The notes: generated by a model not told the origin, from the sequence alone. Numbered from the stretch's first letter, positions 1 through 6,457 are shown. The stretch: 7,582 nt of DNA from Chthoniobacterales bacterium (GCA_013695925.1 JACCZO010000353.1:1-7582); one strand, 5' to 3'. Program-made: numbers and translations.

Positions 1-1337
1 GCCAGGTGCCGAGCAAGGAAGGGATTCGGAATTCCGATTGGACTTCGCTCGAGGGCGGCGATGGATTCTATGTCGTCTTCGATCCCACCGATCGCGACGT
101 CTTCTATGCCGAAAGCCAGGAAGGCTATATTCATCGAATCAATCTCCGCACCGGCCAGAAGCGCGATCTGCGGCCGGAGGCGGCGGAAGGCCAGGAGCGT
201 TACCGCTTCCATTGGAACGCGCCGCTCATCGGCAGCCGGCATCAGCCGGGCGTCCTCTACCTCGCGGGCAACCGCGTCTTTCGTCTCACAGATAAGATGG
301 AGCACTTTCAGCTCATCAGCCCCGATCTCACGCGCAACGAGCCCGACAAAGTCAACGCCGCCGGGAGCGGCGCGGAAAATTACGGTGTCATCTATTCGTT
401 AGCCGAGTCGCCCGTCAAAGCCGGCCTGCTCTGGGCGGGAACGGATGACGGCCGTCTCTGGCTGACGCAGAATGACGGCGGAAACTGGAGCGAACTCACG
501 GAGAAACTGCCCGAACCGGCGCGCGGGCAATGGATCGTGCGGATCGAACCCGGCGCGAAAGACCCGAAGATCGCCTATGTCGTGACCAATGCCTACCGCA
601 GCGGGGACGATCGTCCCTCGATTCTGCGCACCGGCGATATGGGCATGAGCTGGCAGAGCATTACCGGACAGGGCCTTCCGCCTAACGATCCCGTGGAAGT
701 GGTGCGGGAAGATCCGGTCAACTCCAGTCTCCTCTACGCCGGAACGCACTTTGGCTTGTTCGCTTCCTTCGATGGCGGCGCGCACTGGGTGCGGATTGGC
801 GATTTGCCTAACGTTCGCGTGGACGATTTGCAGATTCATCCGCGGACGGGCGACCTGGTCATCGCGACTCACGGACGAAGCATCGCGATCATCGACGACA
901 CCCGGCCTTTCCGCGAGCTGACTCCGAAAGTCATGGCGCAACCGGCGCATCTTTTCAGCATCGCGCCGGCGCGCGGTTTTTATCTGCTCGCCGGCTTCGG
1001 CGATTGGAACGGGAAGGGAATTTACCGCGGCGAAAATCCGCCGGAGGGCGCGCTCTTGTCCTTCTGGGTGAGGGAATTCACCGGCGATGAAGTGAAGATC
1101 GCGATCACAAACGGGGCCGGACAGCCGGTGGCCAACCTGAAGGCTGCAGGTGCGCCCGGCTTGAATCGGGTGAACTGGGATTTGCGGCCGACGGAGGACG
1201 TGCGGATCAAATATGGCGGGGACGACCCGAAAAAATTCGTCCCGAGCGGCGAATACACCGCCGAGCTCAGCTACGGGAAAGAAAAATCGAAACAAACTTT
1301 CCAGGTCCAGATTGCCGAAGGCATCACGACTCGTTAG
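1..1337 (+). CDS. VPS10/sortilin-type BNR-repeat (glycosyl-hydrolase-like) protein, C-terminal part
   Basis: The frame is open from the left edge, so the start lies outside the window; the GTG at 6 is probably internal. About 444 residues are visible. Counting from that GTG, three Asp-box/BNR-like turns can be seen: TQNDGGNW (about 154-161), RTGDMGMSW (about 208-216, degenerate) and SFDGGAHW (about 254-261). Each follows a strand of the type LLWAGTDDG or LLYAGTHFG, as in beta-propeller blades. DLVIATHGRSIAIIDD (about 283-298) is the conserved closing segment of this family, followed by a C-terminal beta domain with GLNRVNWDLRP and PSGEYTAEL. Family members are usually around 1000 residues and exported; the signal peptide would be off-window. 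They are often annotated as glycosyl hydrolases without a demonstrated substrate, so the enzymatic role is unknown. The gene ends at TAG 1335-1337, 71 bp before the next gene, with no terminator visible. The family call is firm; the function is not. Confidence 0.85.
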   Translation, partial: QVPSKEGIRNSDWTSLEGGDGFYVVFDPTDRDVFYAESQEGYIHRINLRTGQKRDLRPEAAEGQERYRFHWNAPLIGSRHQPGVLYLAGNRVFRLTDKMEHFQLISPDLTRNEPDKVNAAGSGAENYGVIYSLAESPVKAGLLWAGTDDGRLWLTQNDGGNWSELTEKLPEPARGQWIVRIEPGAKDPKIAYVVTNAYRSGDDRPSILRTGDMGMSWQSITGQGLPPNDPVEVVREDPVNSSLLYAGTHFGLFASFDGGAHWVRIGDLPNVRVDDLQIHPRTGDLVIATHGRSIAIIDDTRPFRELTPKVMAQPAHLFSIAPARGFYLLAGFGDWNGKGIYRGENPPEGALLSFWVREFTGDEVKIAITNGAGQPVANLKAAGAPGLNRVNWDLRPTEDVRIKYGGDDPKKFVPSGEYTAELSYGKEKSKQTFQVQIAEGITTR

Positions 1338-1408
1338 GCTGACTCACAGATTGCTCTTGCTCGTCGATTGCGGCCTTGTTATTGCTCGGGCCACCGCTTC
1401 TTCGGGCG

Positions 1409-3916
1409 ATGAGCGCAAAAGCTTCTTCCGCCAATCCTTCGGTGCCACTGCACGAAGTTCTGGAGGCGGAGTTTGCCCAGCTACATGGCCGGCCTGCGCT
1501 CGAGGCGGACGCTCCGCTTGATCCGGAGGAGCGGCTCAAGGCGATCTGGGCCGCCATCCATCGGCTGGAGGAAAAGCAGGCCGCGCTCTGTATCTCGGGC
1601 GGCGGCATTCGGAGCGCGACTTTTGCCCTCGGCGTTCTGCATGGGCTGGCGCGTTGCGGGTTACTCGAGCGTTTTCATTATCTCTCAACGGTTTCCGGCG
1701 GCGGCTACATCGGCGGTTGGCTGACGGCCTGGATCCATCATTGCAAAGGTGGATTGGCCGAGGTCAACGCGGTCCTCTCGCGGCCGCGCGGTGCAGCGCG
1801 ACCTAATCCGGAGCCGGAAGAGATCCAGAACCTGCGCAGCTACAGCAACTATCTGAGCCCGCGGCTTGGCCTGCTCTCCGCCGATAGCTGGACGCTGGCC
1901 GGAACTTACCTGCGCAATCTGCTCCTCAACTGGATGGTCATTATTCCTCTCCTGGCTTCCGCCCTAACGATCCCCTGGATTTATACCGCGGTCCTGATGA
2001 TGAATCCGCCGCCTTATTCCTTTCTCCCGCTCTGGCTCGGGGCGGGCTGTGTCTCGGTCGGGGTCGCCTACATGGGTTGGAACCTTCCCTGCGGGCGCAA
2101 CGCGCGCTGGAGCCAGAAACGGTTTCTCATTTTCTGTCTCTTCCCGCTGCTCCTGGCTTCGATTCTGATGACGTTTTTCTGGGCCTGGTTCAGCTATTAC
2201 GGGCGACAACTGATTGAGTGGCCGCTCTTCGGCCTCGGCGAGCCGCACAGTTGGGTCCCGTTTCTTTATCTTGGGATCGTCATTCATGTCGCTTCCTATC
2301 TAACCTCGCTGCTCCCGGCGCATGGCTTCCGCTTCATGGAGTTCGTCGGCGTGATCGCTTCGGGCGCCGTCGGCGGCGCGCTTCTCTGGCTGGCGGCGAC
2401 GCAGTTATTTCCCCAGCCGCTCTGGAACGCGGAACTTTTCACCTGCTGCGGCGTGCCGCTCTTCATGGCCCTCTTTTTCTTCGCCATCATGGTCTTCGCG
2501 GGAATCTCGAGCCGCTGGACCGATGATCAGGACCGCGAGTGGTGGGGACGCGCGACCGGCTGGCTGATCGCGGTTGCGGTCGGTTGGGCGGTGATTAGCG
2601 GTCTGGTCGTGTTTGGGCCTTACCTGCTCTCGAAAACAGTTTCCGCCATCGCCACGCTCGTGACCGGTGGCGCGGCGGGGGCGCTCGCGGTGATGGCGGG
2701 GCGGAGCAAGGGAATTCCGGCGACCCCAAAACAAGGCGAGAAGGCCGGCCCGGTCGCGAAAATTTTTTCCAAGGCCGCCAGTTTTGCCGCCGTAATTTTC
2801 GTCGCGGTCCTGCTGATTCTGATCACGCGGGCCACCACCGGAGCGATGAAATTTATCGGCACCCATCGGGGATTCGCCTGGAAACTGGAGAGCGTCTCTC
2901 ATGTTCTGAAGGAGCCGGTCGAATATCTCAACGTCATCCTTTACACGCCGTGGCCGATCGTCCTCCTCCTCGGCGCCGCGCTCGCCGCGAGCGGGCTGGG
3001 CATGGCATTCATCATCAACCCCAATAAATTTTCGCTCCACGCGATGTATCGCGATCGGCTCATTCGGGCCTATCTCGGCGCCTCTAATCCGAAGCGCGAC
3101 CCACATCCGTTCACCGGTTTCGACGAGCGCGATGATCTGGCGATGGCCGATCTTTGGCGGCCCGATCATTTCGGCGGAAAACTGCTGCCTGTGATCAACA
3201 TCGCGCTCAACCTCGTCGGCGGAAGCAAGCTGGCGTGGCAGGAGCGCAAGGCGGAAAGCTTTACCGTGACTCCGCTGCACTGCGGTGCGGCAGGGGTCGG
3301 TTATCGACGGACGAACGGGGCGAAGGATCAGATGTACGGCGGCACCGGCGGCATCTCGCTCGGCACCGCGGTGACAATCTCCGGCGCGGCCGCGAGCCCG
3401 AACATGGGTTATCACTCATCCCCCATTGTCACTTTCATTCTGACTCTCCTCAACGTCCGGCTCGGCGCCTGGCTTGGGAATCCGGGCGGGCCCGGGGATG
3501 ACACGTTTCAGCTCGGCTATCCAAGATTTAGCGTCGGCCCGATGATTGCCGAGGCCTTTGGCCTAACAAATAATTGCAGCCCCTACGTTTATCTTTCCGA
3601 TGGCGGCCATTTCGAGAATCTCGGCCTCTACGAAATGGTTCTGCGTCGCTGTCATTACATCGTGGTGAGCGATGCGGGCGAAGATCCGCTCTGTTCCTTT
3701 GCCGATCTCGGCAGCGCGGTGCGCAAGATTCGGATCGACTTCGGGATCTCGATCGAATTCGACGACATCGCCGCGAGGCGAAGGGGAAGCGCGCGACGGC
3801 AAAGGGCGCAACTGCGCGATCGGGCGAATCCGCTATTCCGAAGTGGACGGACCGGAGGCCGAAGATGGTTTGTTGCTCTACATCAAGCCGGCCTGTTACG
3901 GCGACGAGCCGCGTGA
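1409..3916 (+). CDS. Patatin-like phospholipase with inserted polytopic membrane domain (frameshifted near its 3' end)
   Basis: This is a putative membrane-anchored serine lipid acyl hydrolase with a Ser-Asp dyad. Numbering is from ATG 1409. The oxyanion loop is GGGIRSATFALG (from residue 64). The nucleophile elbow is STVSGGGY with Ser96, where Thr94 replaces the first Gly of GxSxG. Roughly ten hydrophobic segments follow (about 173-198, 204-224, 238-260, 281-302, 310-333, 345-367, 382-408, 409-430, 456-475, 515-536). The C-terminal patatin half has ISGAAASPNMGYHSSP and the Asp motif DGGHFENLG with Asp731. The frame opens at TTG 1376, but ATG 1409 is preferred because MSAKASS looks like a normal N-terminus; neither has a Shine-Dalgarno site. 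After IEFDDI (about 3769) the frame becomes an arginine-rich run that no longer looks like the family and stops at 3916. The real C-terminus continues in another frame to 4169. With the frame restored the protein would be about 919 residues. Confidence 0.85.
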   Translation: MSAKASSANPSVPLHEVLEAEFAQLHGRPALEADAPLDPEERLKAIWAAIHRLEEKQAALCISGGGIRSATFALGVLHGLARCGLLERFHYLSTVSGGGYIGGWLTAWIHHCKGGLAEVNAVLSRPRGAARPNPEPEEIQNLRSYSNYLSPRLGLLSADSWTLAGTYLRNLLLNWMVIIPLLASALTIPWIYTAVLMMNPPPYSFLPLWLGAGCVSVGVAYMGWNLPCGRNARWSQKRFLIFCLFPLLLASILMTFFWAWFSYYGRQLIEWPLFGLGEPHSWVPFLYLGIVIHVASYLTSLLPAHGFRFMEFVGVIASGAVGGALLWLAATQLFPQPLWNAELFTCCGVPLFMALFFFAIMVFAGISSRWTDDQDREWWGRATGWLIAVAVGWAVISGLVVFGPYLLSKTVSAIATLVTGGAAGALAVMAGRSKGIPATPKQGEKAGPVAKIFSKAASFAAVIFVAVLLILITRATTGAMKFIGTHRGFAWKLESVSHVLKEPVEYLNVILYTPWPIVLLLGAALAASGLGMAFIINPNKFSLHAMYRDRLIRAYLGASNPKRDPHPFTGFDERDDLAMADLWRPDHFGGKLLPVINIALNLVGGSKLAWQERKAESFTVTPLHCGAAGVGYRRTNGAKDQMYGGTGGISLGTAVTISGAAASPNMGYHSSPIVTFILTLLNVRLGAWLGNPGGPGDDTFQLGYPRFSVGPMIAEAFGLTNNCSPYVYLSDGGHFENLGLYEMVLRRCHYIVVSDAGEDPLCSFADLGSAVRKIRIDFGISIEFDDIAARRRGSARRQRAQLRDRANPLFRSGRTGGRRWFVALHQAGLLRRRAA

Positions 3917-4169
3917 TATCTACGAATATTTCAAGACCAACCAGGCCTTTCCGCACGAGAGCACGACCGACCAGTTTTTCACCGAGTCGCAATTTGAAAG
4001 CTATCGCATGCTCGGCCTCTACACGATGGAGCGGTTGTGCGGCGGGGCCTGCGGAAATTTTCTGGAATTGACGCAAACCATCCTGACAAATCATCTCGGT
4101 CGCTCGGTGCCGGAGTGGCTGGCGAATTTGATGGAGCGGGCAAAGGAAAATCCAGGAACCCAAAGCTAA
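3787..4169 (+). pseudogene. Out-of-frame C-terminal segment of the patatin-like gene
   Basis: This reading frame carries the family's C-terminal block: NCAIGRIRYSEVDGPEAEDG, LLLYIKPACYGDEPRDIYEY, FPHESTTDQFFTESQFESYR and MLGLYTMERL, ending at TAA 4167-4169. It has no start of its own and joins the upstream patatin frame if one base is skipped. The simplest site is the GGGG run at 3783-3786: removing one G gives a continuous reading through ATC GCC GCG AGG CGA AGG GAA GCG CGC GAC. The cause may be a real mutation, a homopolymer sequencing or assembly error, or, less likely, ribosomal +1 shifting at the local AGG CGA AGG codons. That the two pieces were one gene is nearly certain; the cause is not decided by the sequence. 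Confidence 0.85.
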
Positions 4170-4188
4170 CCCGTCGGCTGTCACGTTA

Positions 4189-4205
4189 CTAGGGATATAA
4201 CCTAG
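4189..4205. repeat. Inverted repeat CTAGG-N7-CCTAG in the sigma-gene leader
   Basis: A perfect 5-bp dyad (CTAGG 4189-4193, CCTAG 4201-4205) around the loop GATATAA. The AT-rich centre resembles a -10 element (TATAAC 4196-4201), so the dyad could be an operator overlapping a promoter for the sigma gene. No convincing -35 was found, and no T tract follows that would suggest a terminator for the patatin gene. CTAG is usually rare in bacterial DNA, and here it occurs twice within 17 bases. Confidence 0.35.
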
Positions 4206-4241
4206 GTAAAGATGCACTCCTCCACTCATTGTGACGTGCTG

Positions 4242-4260
4242 CCTTGACCGCAAGTTAAGG
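4242..4260 (+). repeat. Stem-loop CCTTGAC-CGCAA-GTTAAGG in the sigma-gene leader
   Basis: Seven pairs form, counting one G-U wobble as RNA, around a five-base loop CGCAA. It lies 43 bp before the sigma-factor start codon. No U-run follows, so it does not look like an intrinsic terminator. A structural role in the leader transcript is possible but unproven. Confidence 0.35.
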
Positions 4261-4280
4261 AACTCGACCGCACCAGGGTG

Positions 4281-4297
4281 GTTGAGAAAACCTCAAC
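4281..4297 (+). repeat. Stem-loop GTTGAG-AAAAC-CTCAAC just before the sigma start codon
   Basis: A perfect 6-bp inverted repeat with a five-base loop ends 6 nt before ATG 4304. In mRNA it would occupy the ribosome-binding region, where no Shine-Dalgarno sequence is seen. It could limit translation of the sigma factor, for example in a temperature- or ligand-dependent way; that role is inference. The 5' arm also contains a TGA in frame with the sigma gene (4283-4285), which closes the frame upstream of the chosen start. Confidence 0.4.
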
Positions 4298-4303
4298 TGC
4301 TTC

Positions 4304-4906
4304 ATGATTCAACCGCTGATCGACACCTCGGGCCTGGCCGAAGCTTCAGACGAATGCCTGATGAAGGCGATCACCGACCGGCATCAAACCGCTTTGCGCG
4401 AGCTCTACCAGCGGTATGGGAAAACGCTCAAGTCTGTGGTCACGCGGGTGGTTCACGAAGAGACGGAGGCGGACGATGTGTTGCAGGAGATCTTTCTCCA
4501 GATCTGGAAAGAGGCCAGAAACTATTCCCCGAGAGCGGGCAGACCACTGGGCTGGGTGGTGACCCTGGCGCGACGGCGGGCGATCGATCGCCTGCGTCGG
4601 CGCCAGGCGTACTGCCGGGCCAAAGATCGCTTCGAATCGCAGATCCAGCAGCGGCCCGCATCCCAGAGCAGCAGCCAGATGAGTGATGATTTGATTCGCT
4701 CCGACCTGCGCCGCTTTCTCGACCGTCAGCTCAGCGGGCTGCCGGCCTATCAGCGTCAGGTGATCGAGCTTTCCTACTTCGAGGGCCGGAGCCATCGCGA
4801 GATTTCACATCTCACGAAAACGCCGTTAGGCACAGTGAAAACCCGTCTCGAACTCGGGCTGCGCAAACTCACAAACTGCGTCCGGCCTTTGCGTCGCAAA
4901 ATCTAG
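4304..4906 (+). CDS. ECF-type RNA polymerase sigma factor (sigma-70 family)
   Basis: A 200-residue protein with the two-domain layout of group 4 (ECF) sigma factors, which direct RNA polymerase to a small regulon. Region 2 covers about residues 28-102: ALRELYQRYG, then ADDVLQEIFLQIWK (region 2.1/2.2 helix, 57-69), then the -10-binding part PLGWVVTLARRRAIDRLRRR (81-100). After a Gln/Ser-rich linker (about 113-128), region 4 (about 135-190) has LPAYQRQVIELSYFEGRSHR and the helix-turn-helix EISHLTKTPLGTVKTRLELG, the -35-binding element. ATG 4304 is chosen because an in-frame TGA lies at 4283-4285. Region 2 starts normally after about 27 residues; the next Met is residue 20. No anti-sigma gene follows: the next gene downstream is convergent infC. 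Its signal and targets are unknown. The family call is secure; the subgroup is not assigned. Confidence 0.93.
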   Translation: MIQPLIDTSGLAEASDECLMKAITDRHQTALRELYQRYGKTLKSVVTRVVHEETEADDVLQEIFLQIWKEARNYSPRAGRPLGWVVTLARRRAIDRLRRRQAYCRAKDRFESQIQQRPASQSSSQMSDDLIRSDLRRFLDRQLSGLPAYQRQVIELSYFEGRSHREISHLTKTPLGTVKTRLELGLRKLTNCVRPLRRKI

Positions 4907-4918
4907 CGACGCCCGCGA

Positions 4919-5509
4919 TTAATCGCCCGCTTCTTCAGTCGCGTCCTTGTCCGGCTCGATCTCCTCGTCCTCGAGCGAGAAGCGGCGTTTGCGTTTGTTG
5001 GCCGGGAGCGGGGAGAGCGTCATCGTGATGTTACGCCCGGCGGCTTTCGGTTCCATCTCCACCTGCGCCATGGTCGCGAGGTCGTCGCGCACTTTGGACA
5101 TCAACTGCATGCCAAATTCCTGGTGCGCCATTTCGCGGCCGCGGAATTGCAACTGCACTCGCACTTTGTTGCCCTTGTCGAGGAACTGTTCGCCGTGGCG
5201 AATTTTCGTCAGGTAATCGTGATCGTCGATGTTTACCCGGAATTTGATTTCCTTCAGCTTCGTGCCGGACGCCTTCTTGTCCTTTTCCTGTTTCGAAATG
5301 TCGTAACGGAATTTTCCGAAATCGACGATTTTACAGACCGGCGGGTTGGCGGTCGGCGCCACTTCGACCAGATCGAGGCCCATGCCCTGGGCGCGCTTGA
5401 TTGCCTCGGAGAGTTTCATCACTCCGAGTTGCTCGCTCGTCGCGCCCATAATGACGCGGACTTCGCGTGCGCGAATCCGGCCGTTTACACGAATTTGTTG
5501 TTGCAGAAT
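4919..5509 (-). CDS. infC: Translation initiation factor IF-3, with probable ATT start codon
   Basis: IF-3 binds the 30S subunit, keeps it apart from 50S and proofreads initiator tRNA and the start codon. The IF-3 signature KIVDFGKFRYDISK is at residues 60-73 (numbering from the ATT). The C-domain follows, with KEIKFRVNIDDHDY, FRGREMAHQEFGM and a closing MTLSP, then an acidic tail of about 29 residues (168-196) that E. coli IF-3 lacks. The first ATG (5449) would begin at MGATSEQLGV and lose IRVNGRIRAREVRVI, which matches the universally conserved N-terminal block (E. coli RINGEIRAQEVRL). Upstream of that ATG the frame is open only to ATT 5509-5507, directly preceded by two in-frame TAA codons and by GGAG at a 7-nt spacing. 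The product would be 196 residues. CTG at codon 2 is the only other reasonable start. The usual partners rpmI and rplT do not follow; the sigma gene converges 12 bp away. Confidence 0.95.
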   Translation of the reverse strand: MLQQQIRVNGRIRAREVRVIMGATSEQLGVMKLSEAIKRAQGMGLDLVEVAPTANPPVCKIVDFGKFRYDISKQEKDKKASGTKLKEIKFRVNIDDHDYLTKIRHGEQFLDKGNKVRVQLQFRGREMAHQEFGMQLMSKVRDDLATMAQVEMEPKAAGRNITMTLSPLPANKRKRRFSLEDEEIEPDKDATEEAGD

Positions 5510-5516
5510 TTATTAT

Positions 5517-5520
5517 CTCC
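5517..5520 (-). promoter_or_regulatory. Shine-Dalgarno GGAG that decides the infC start
   Basis: On the minus strand GGAG is followed by ATAATAA (7 nt, containing two stop codons in the infC frame) and then ATT. The spacing is ideal for the ATT; for the following CTG it would be 10 nt. The stretch around it is an AT-rich island in GC-rich DNA, which suits an unstructured ribosome-binding site. It is the only clear Shine-Dalgarno site in the window. No comparable site precedes the ATG at 5449. Confidence 0.75.
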
Positions 5521-5639
5521 GGGCCGGCGACGAGGGAGTGAGACTGACGCCGTAAATCTTATGCTCGCACTCTCACGTCGCGCCGCTCTGCCGCGCGCCG
5601 CACTCGGAAATCGTCACGCCTGCGATGGGACGCGTCGAC

Positions 5640-5663
5640 CGGTTCGCGGCATCGCCCGAACCG
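5640..5663 (-). repeat. Hairpin with 10 paired bases in the infC leader
   Basis: CGGTTCG (5640-5646) pairs with CGAACCG (5657-5663), and inside it GGC (5648-5650) pairs with GCC (5654-5656) around the loop ATC. One C (5647) is bulged. No U-run follows on either strand, so an intrinsic terminator is unlikely. If the promoter proposed just upstream is real, this stem sits at the extreme 5' end of the infC transcript, where it could protect the mRNA or bind a regulator. Confidence 0.5.
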
Positions 5664-5670
5664 AGGGGAA

Positions 5671-5698
5671 GTTGTATCCGACAACGCCAAAGTCGCAA
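5671..5698 (-). promoter_or_regulatory. Possible sigma-70-type promoter for infC
   Basis: On the minus strand TTGCGA (5698-5693) and TACAAC (5676-5671) are separated by 16 bp, each matching four of six consensus bases. Transcription would begin near 5664 and give a leader of about 155 nt to the ATT start. The -10 is part of a small dyad, GTTGT-ATCCG-ACAAC (5671-5685), which could serve as an operator. The matches are only moderate. Confidence 0.3.
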
Positions 5699-5744
5699 GG
5701 TGTTTTGAGGGGAAAATTCGAATCCCGATCTTCCGATTGTGTCC

Positions 5745-6401
5745 CTATTTTGGCGAGGCGCCATATTGCGCGGCGTGCGCTTCGTAGCCGTCGATGTCGT
5801 CCAGCATCGCGTCGATCGCCGCTGCCAGTGGCGCCGCTTTTGCGAAACCCGAAAAAACCGCACGATCCCTGATCGGCGTGTCGATCACGAACGTGGGCCG
5901 CTGCGTCACCTGCAGGGAGTGAAATTCTGCCGTGCTCTCGCGGACGCGTGCTTCAATCTCCGGCGATTGTGCGCGCTCCAGCAGTCGCGCCCGATCGAGC
6001 CCGGTTGCTTTGGCCACGATCTGAGCGGCGATTTCCCAATCGGCGATCCTTTTTCCCTCCCGCAGTTCGGCGTGGCTCAGCGCAATCCAACCGCGGTCAT
6101 CTTCCACGCCAAGCTCACGCGCCGCTTCCGCGACACAATTTGGTTCCGGATATTCAGCCCGGCCGGGTTCGACCCAACCGGCGTCTAACCGGACCGGCGA
6201 ACGCATCAGCATGCCGCTGCGTTGATAGTACCATTCCGTCTGCTCACGGGTCGGCGGGAGACCGGTTTTGTCCATGAGCGCAATCTTCCAGCCGAAATCG
6301 GCCCGGTCGCCGTAGCGGGTGCGCAATTCCTGCCAGGCCGGGATGGCCCAATGGCACCACGAAGAAATAACGTCGAGGTAGTTTGTGATGAGGAGTCGCA
6401 T
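5745..6401 (-). CDS. DsbA-family (FrnE-like) thioredoxin-fold protein with a monothiol active site
   Basis: A 218-residue protein from ATG 6401. It begins with the thioredoxin-fold strand LLITNYLDVISSWCHWA, placing Cys16 where DsbA/FrnE proteins carry CxxC; here the motif is CHWA with one Cys. A long alpha-helical insert follows, then the cis-proline strand VTQRPTFVID (Pro169) and AVFSGFAKAAPLAAAI, the usual C-terminal half of this fold. A second Cys (89) lies in the insert. No signal peptide is seen, so it is probably cytoplasmic and may act as a glutathione-transferase, isomerase or monothiol oxidoreductase; the substrate is unknown. The frame also opens at ATG 6446, but the extra 15 residues (MVPRRLFGPVRPICS) do not belong to the fold. 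No Shine-Dalgarno site precedes 6401. It is divergent from the rhomboid gene and points toward infC, 235 bp before the infC ATT start. Confidence 0.8.
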   Translation of the reverse strand: MRLLITNYLDVISSWCHWAIPAWQELRTRYGDRADFGWKIALMDKTGLPPTREQTEWYYQRSGMLMRSPVRLDAGWVEPGRAEYPEPNCVAEAARELGVEDDRGWIALSHAELREGKRIADWEIAAQIVAKATGLDRARLLERAQSPEIEARVRESTAEFHSLQVTQRPTFVIDTPIRDRAVFSGFAKAAPLAAAIDAMLDDIDGYEAHAAQYGASPK

Positions 6402-6457
6402 AGAACATATAGGTCGCACGGGACCGAAAAGTCTCCTAGGAACCATCGCCGAGAATC
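6402..6457. promoter_or_regulatory. Short divergent intergenic region
   Basis: Only 56 bp separate the two divergent starts, so both promoters must overlap here or lie inside the coding regions. On the minus strand CTATAT ends 5 nt before ATG 6401 with no Shine-Dalgarno site, which would fit a leaderless transcript, but no -35 is clear. A palindrome CCTAGG lies at 6435-6440. Ascribing regulatory activity to these bases is inference. Confidence 0.3.

Larger units (their letters stand above)
5510..5744 (-). other. 235-bp non-coding region: infC promoter and leader
   Basis: No convincing coding frame on either strand and no recognisable tRNA or known riboswitch. Read on the minus strand it holds a possible promoter (5671-5698), a strong hairpin (5640-5663) and a second potential pairing, GTGAGA/TCTCAC (5538-5543 with 5571-5576), before the GGAG ribosome-binding site. 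The plus-strand reading frames here are GC-rich shadows. The 3' end of the upstream dsbA-like gene at 5745 shows no T-tailed terminator, so read-through into infC cannot be excluded. Confidence 0.5.

Noticed and set aside
399..1295. Long minus-strand open frame opposite the BNR-repeat gene
   Set aside because: It is a GC-rich shadow of a clear plus-strand gene; its protein is Arg/His/Pro-rich and shows no domain.
2405..3415. 336-residue minus-strand open frame inside the patatin gene
   Set aside because: Composition is dominated by Arg, Glu, Gly and Asp from reverse reading of membrane-helix codons; no motif seen.
4155..4186. GGAACC followed by GTC-like elements, resembling an ECF autoregulatory promoter
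   Set aside because: The spacing and -10 sequence do not fit well, and the six-base match inside the patatin 3' end is easily chance.
4907..4918. Possible bidirectional terminator between the sigma gene and infC
   Set aside because: Only 12 bp, with no dyad or T tract.
5449..5449. ATG 5449 as the infC start
   Set aside because: It would remove the conserved RVNGRIRAREVRV block and has no Shine-Dalgarno site; the ATT at 5509 has both the block and GGAG.
5709..5726. T-loop-like TTCGAAT flanked by GGG and CCC, as in a tRNA
   Set aside because: The flanking five-base stems do not pair properly, and no D-arm, anticodon arm or acceptor stem can be drawn on either strand.
5123..5872. 249-residue plus-strand open frame across infC and its leader
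   Set aside because: It is antisense to the conserved infC and runs through a non-coding region; the sequence is low-complexity and without motifs.
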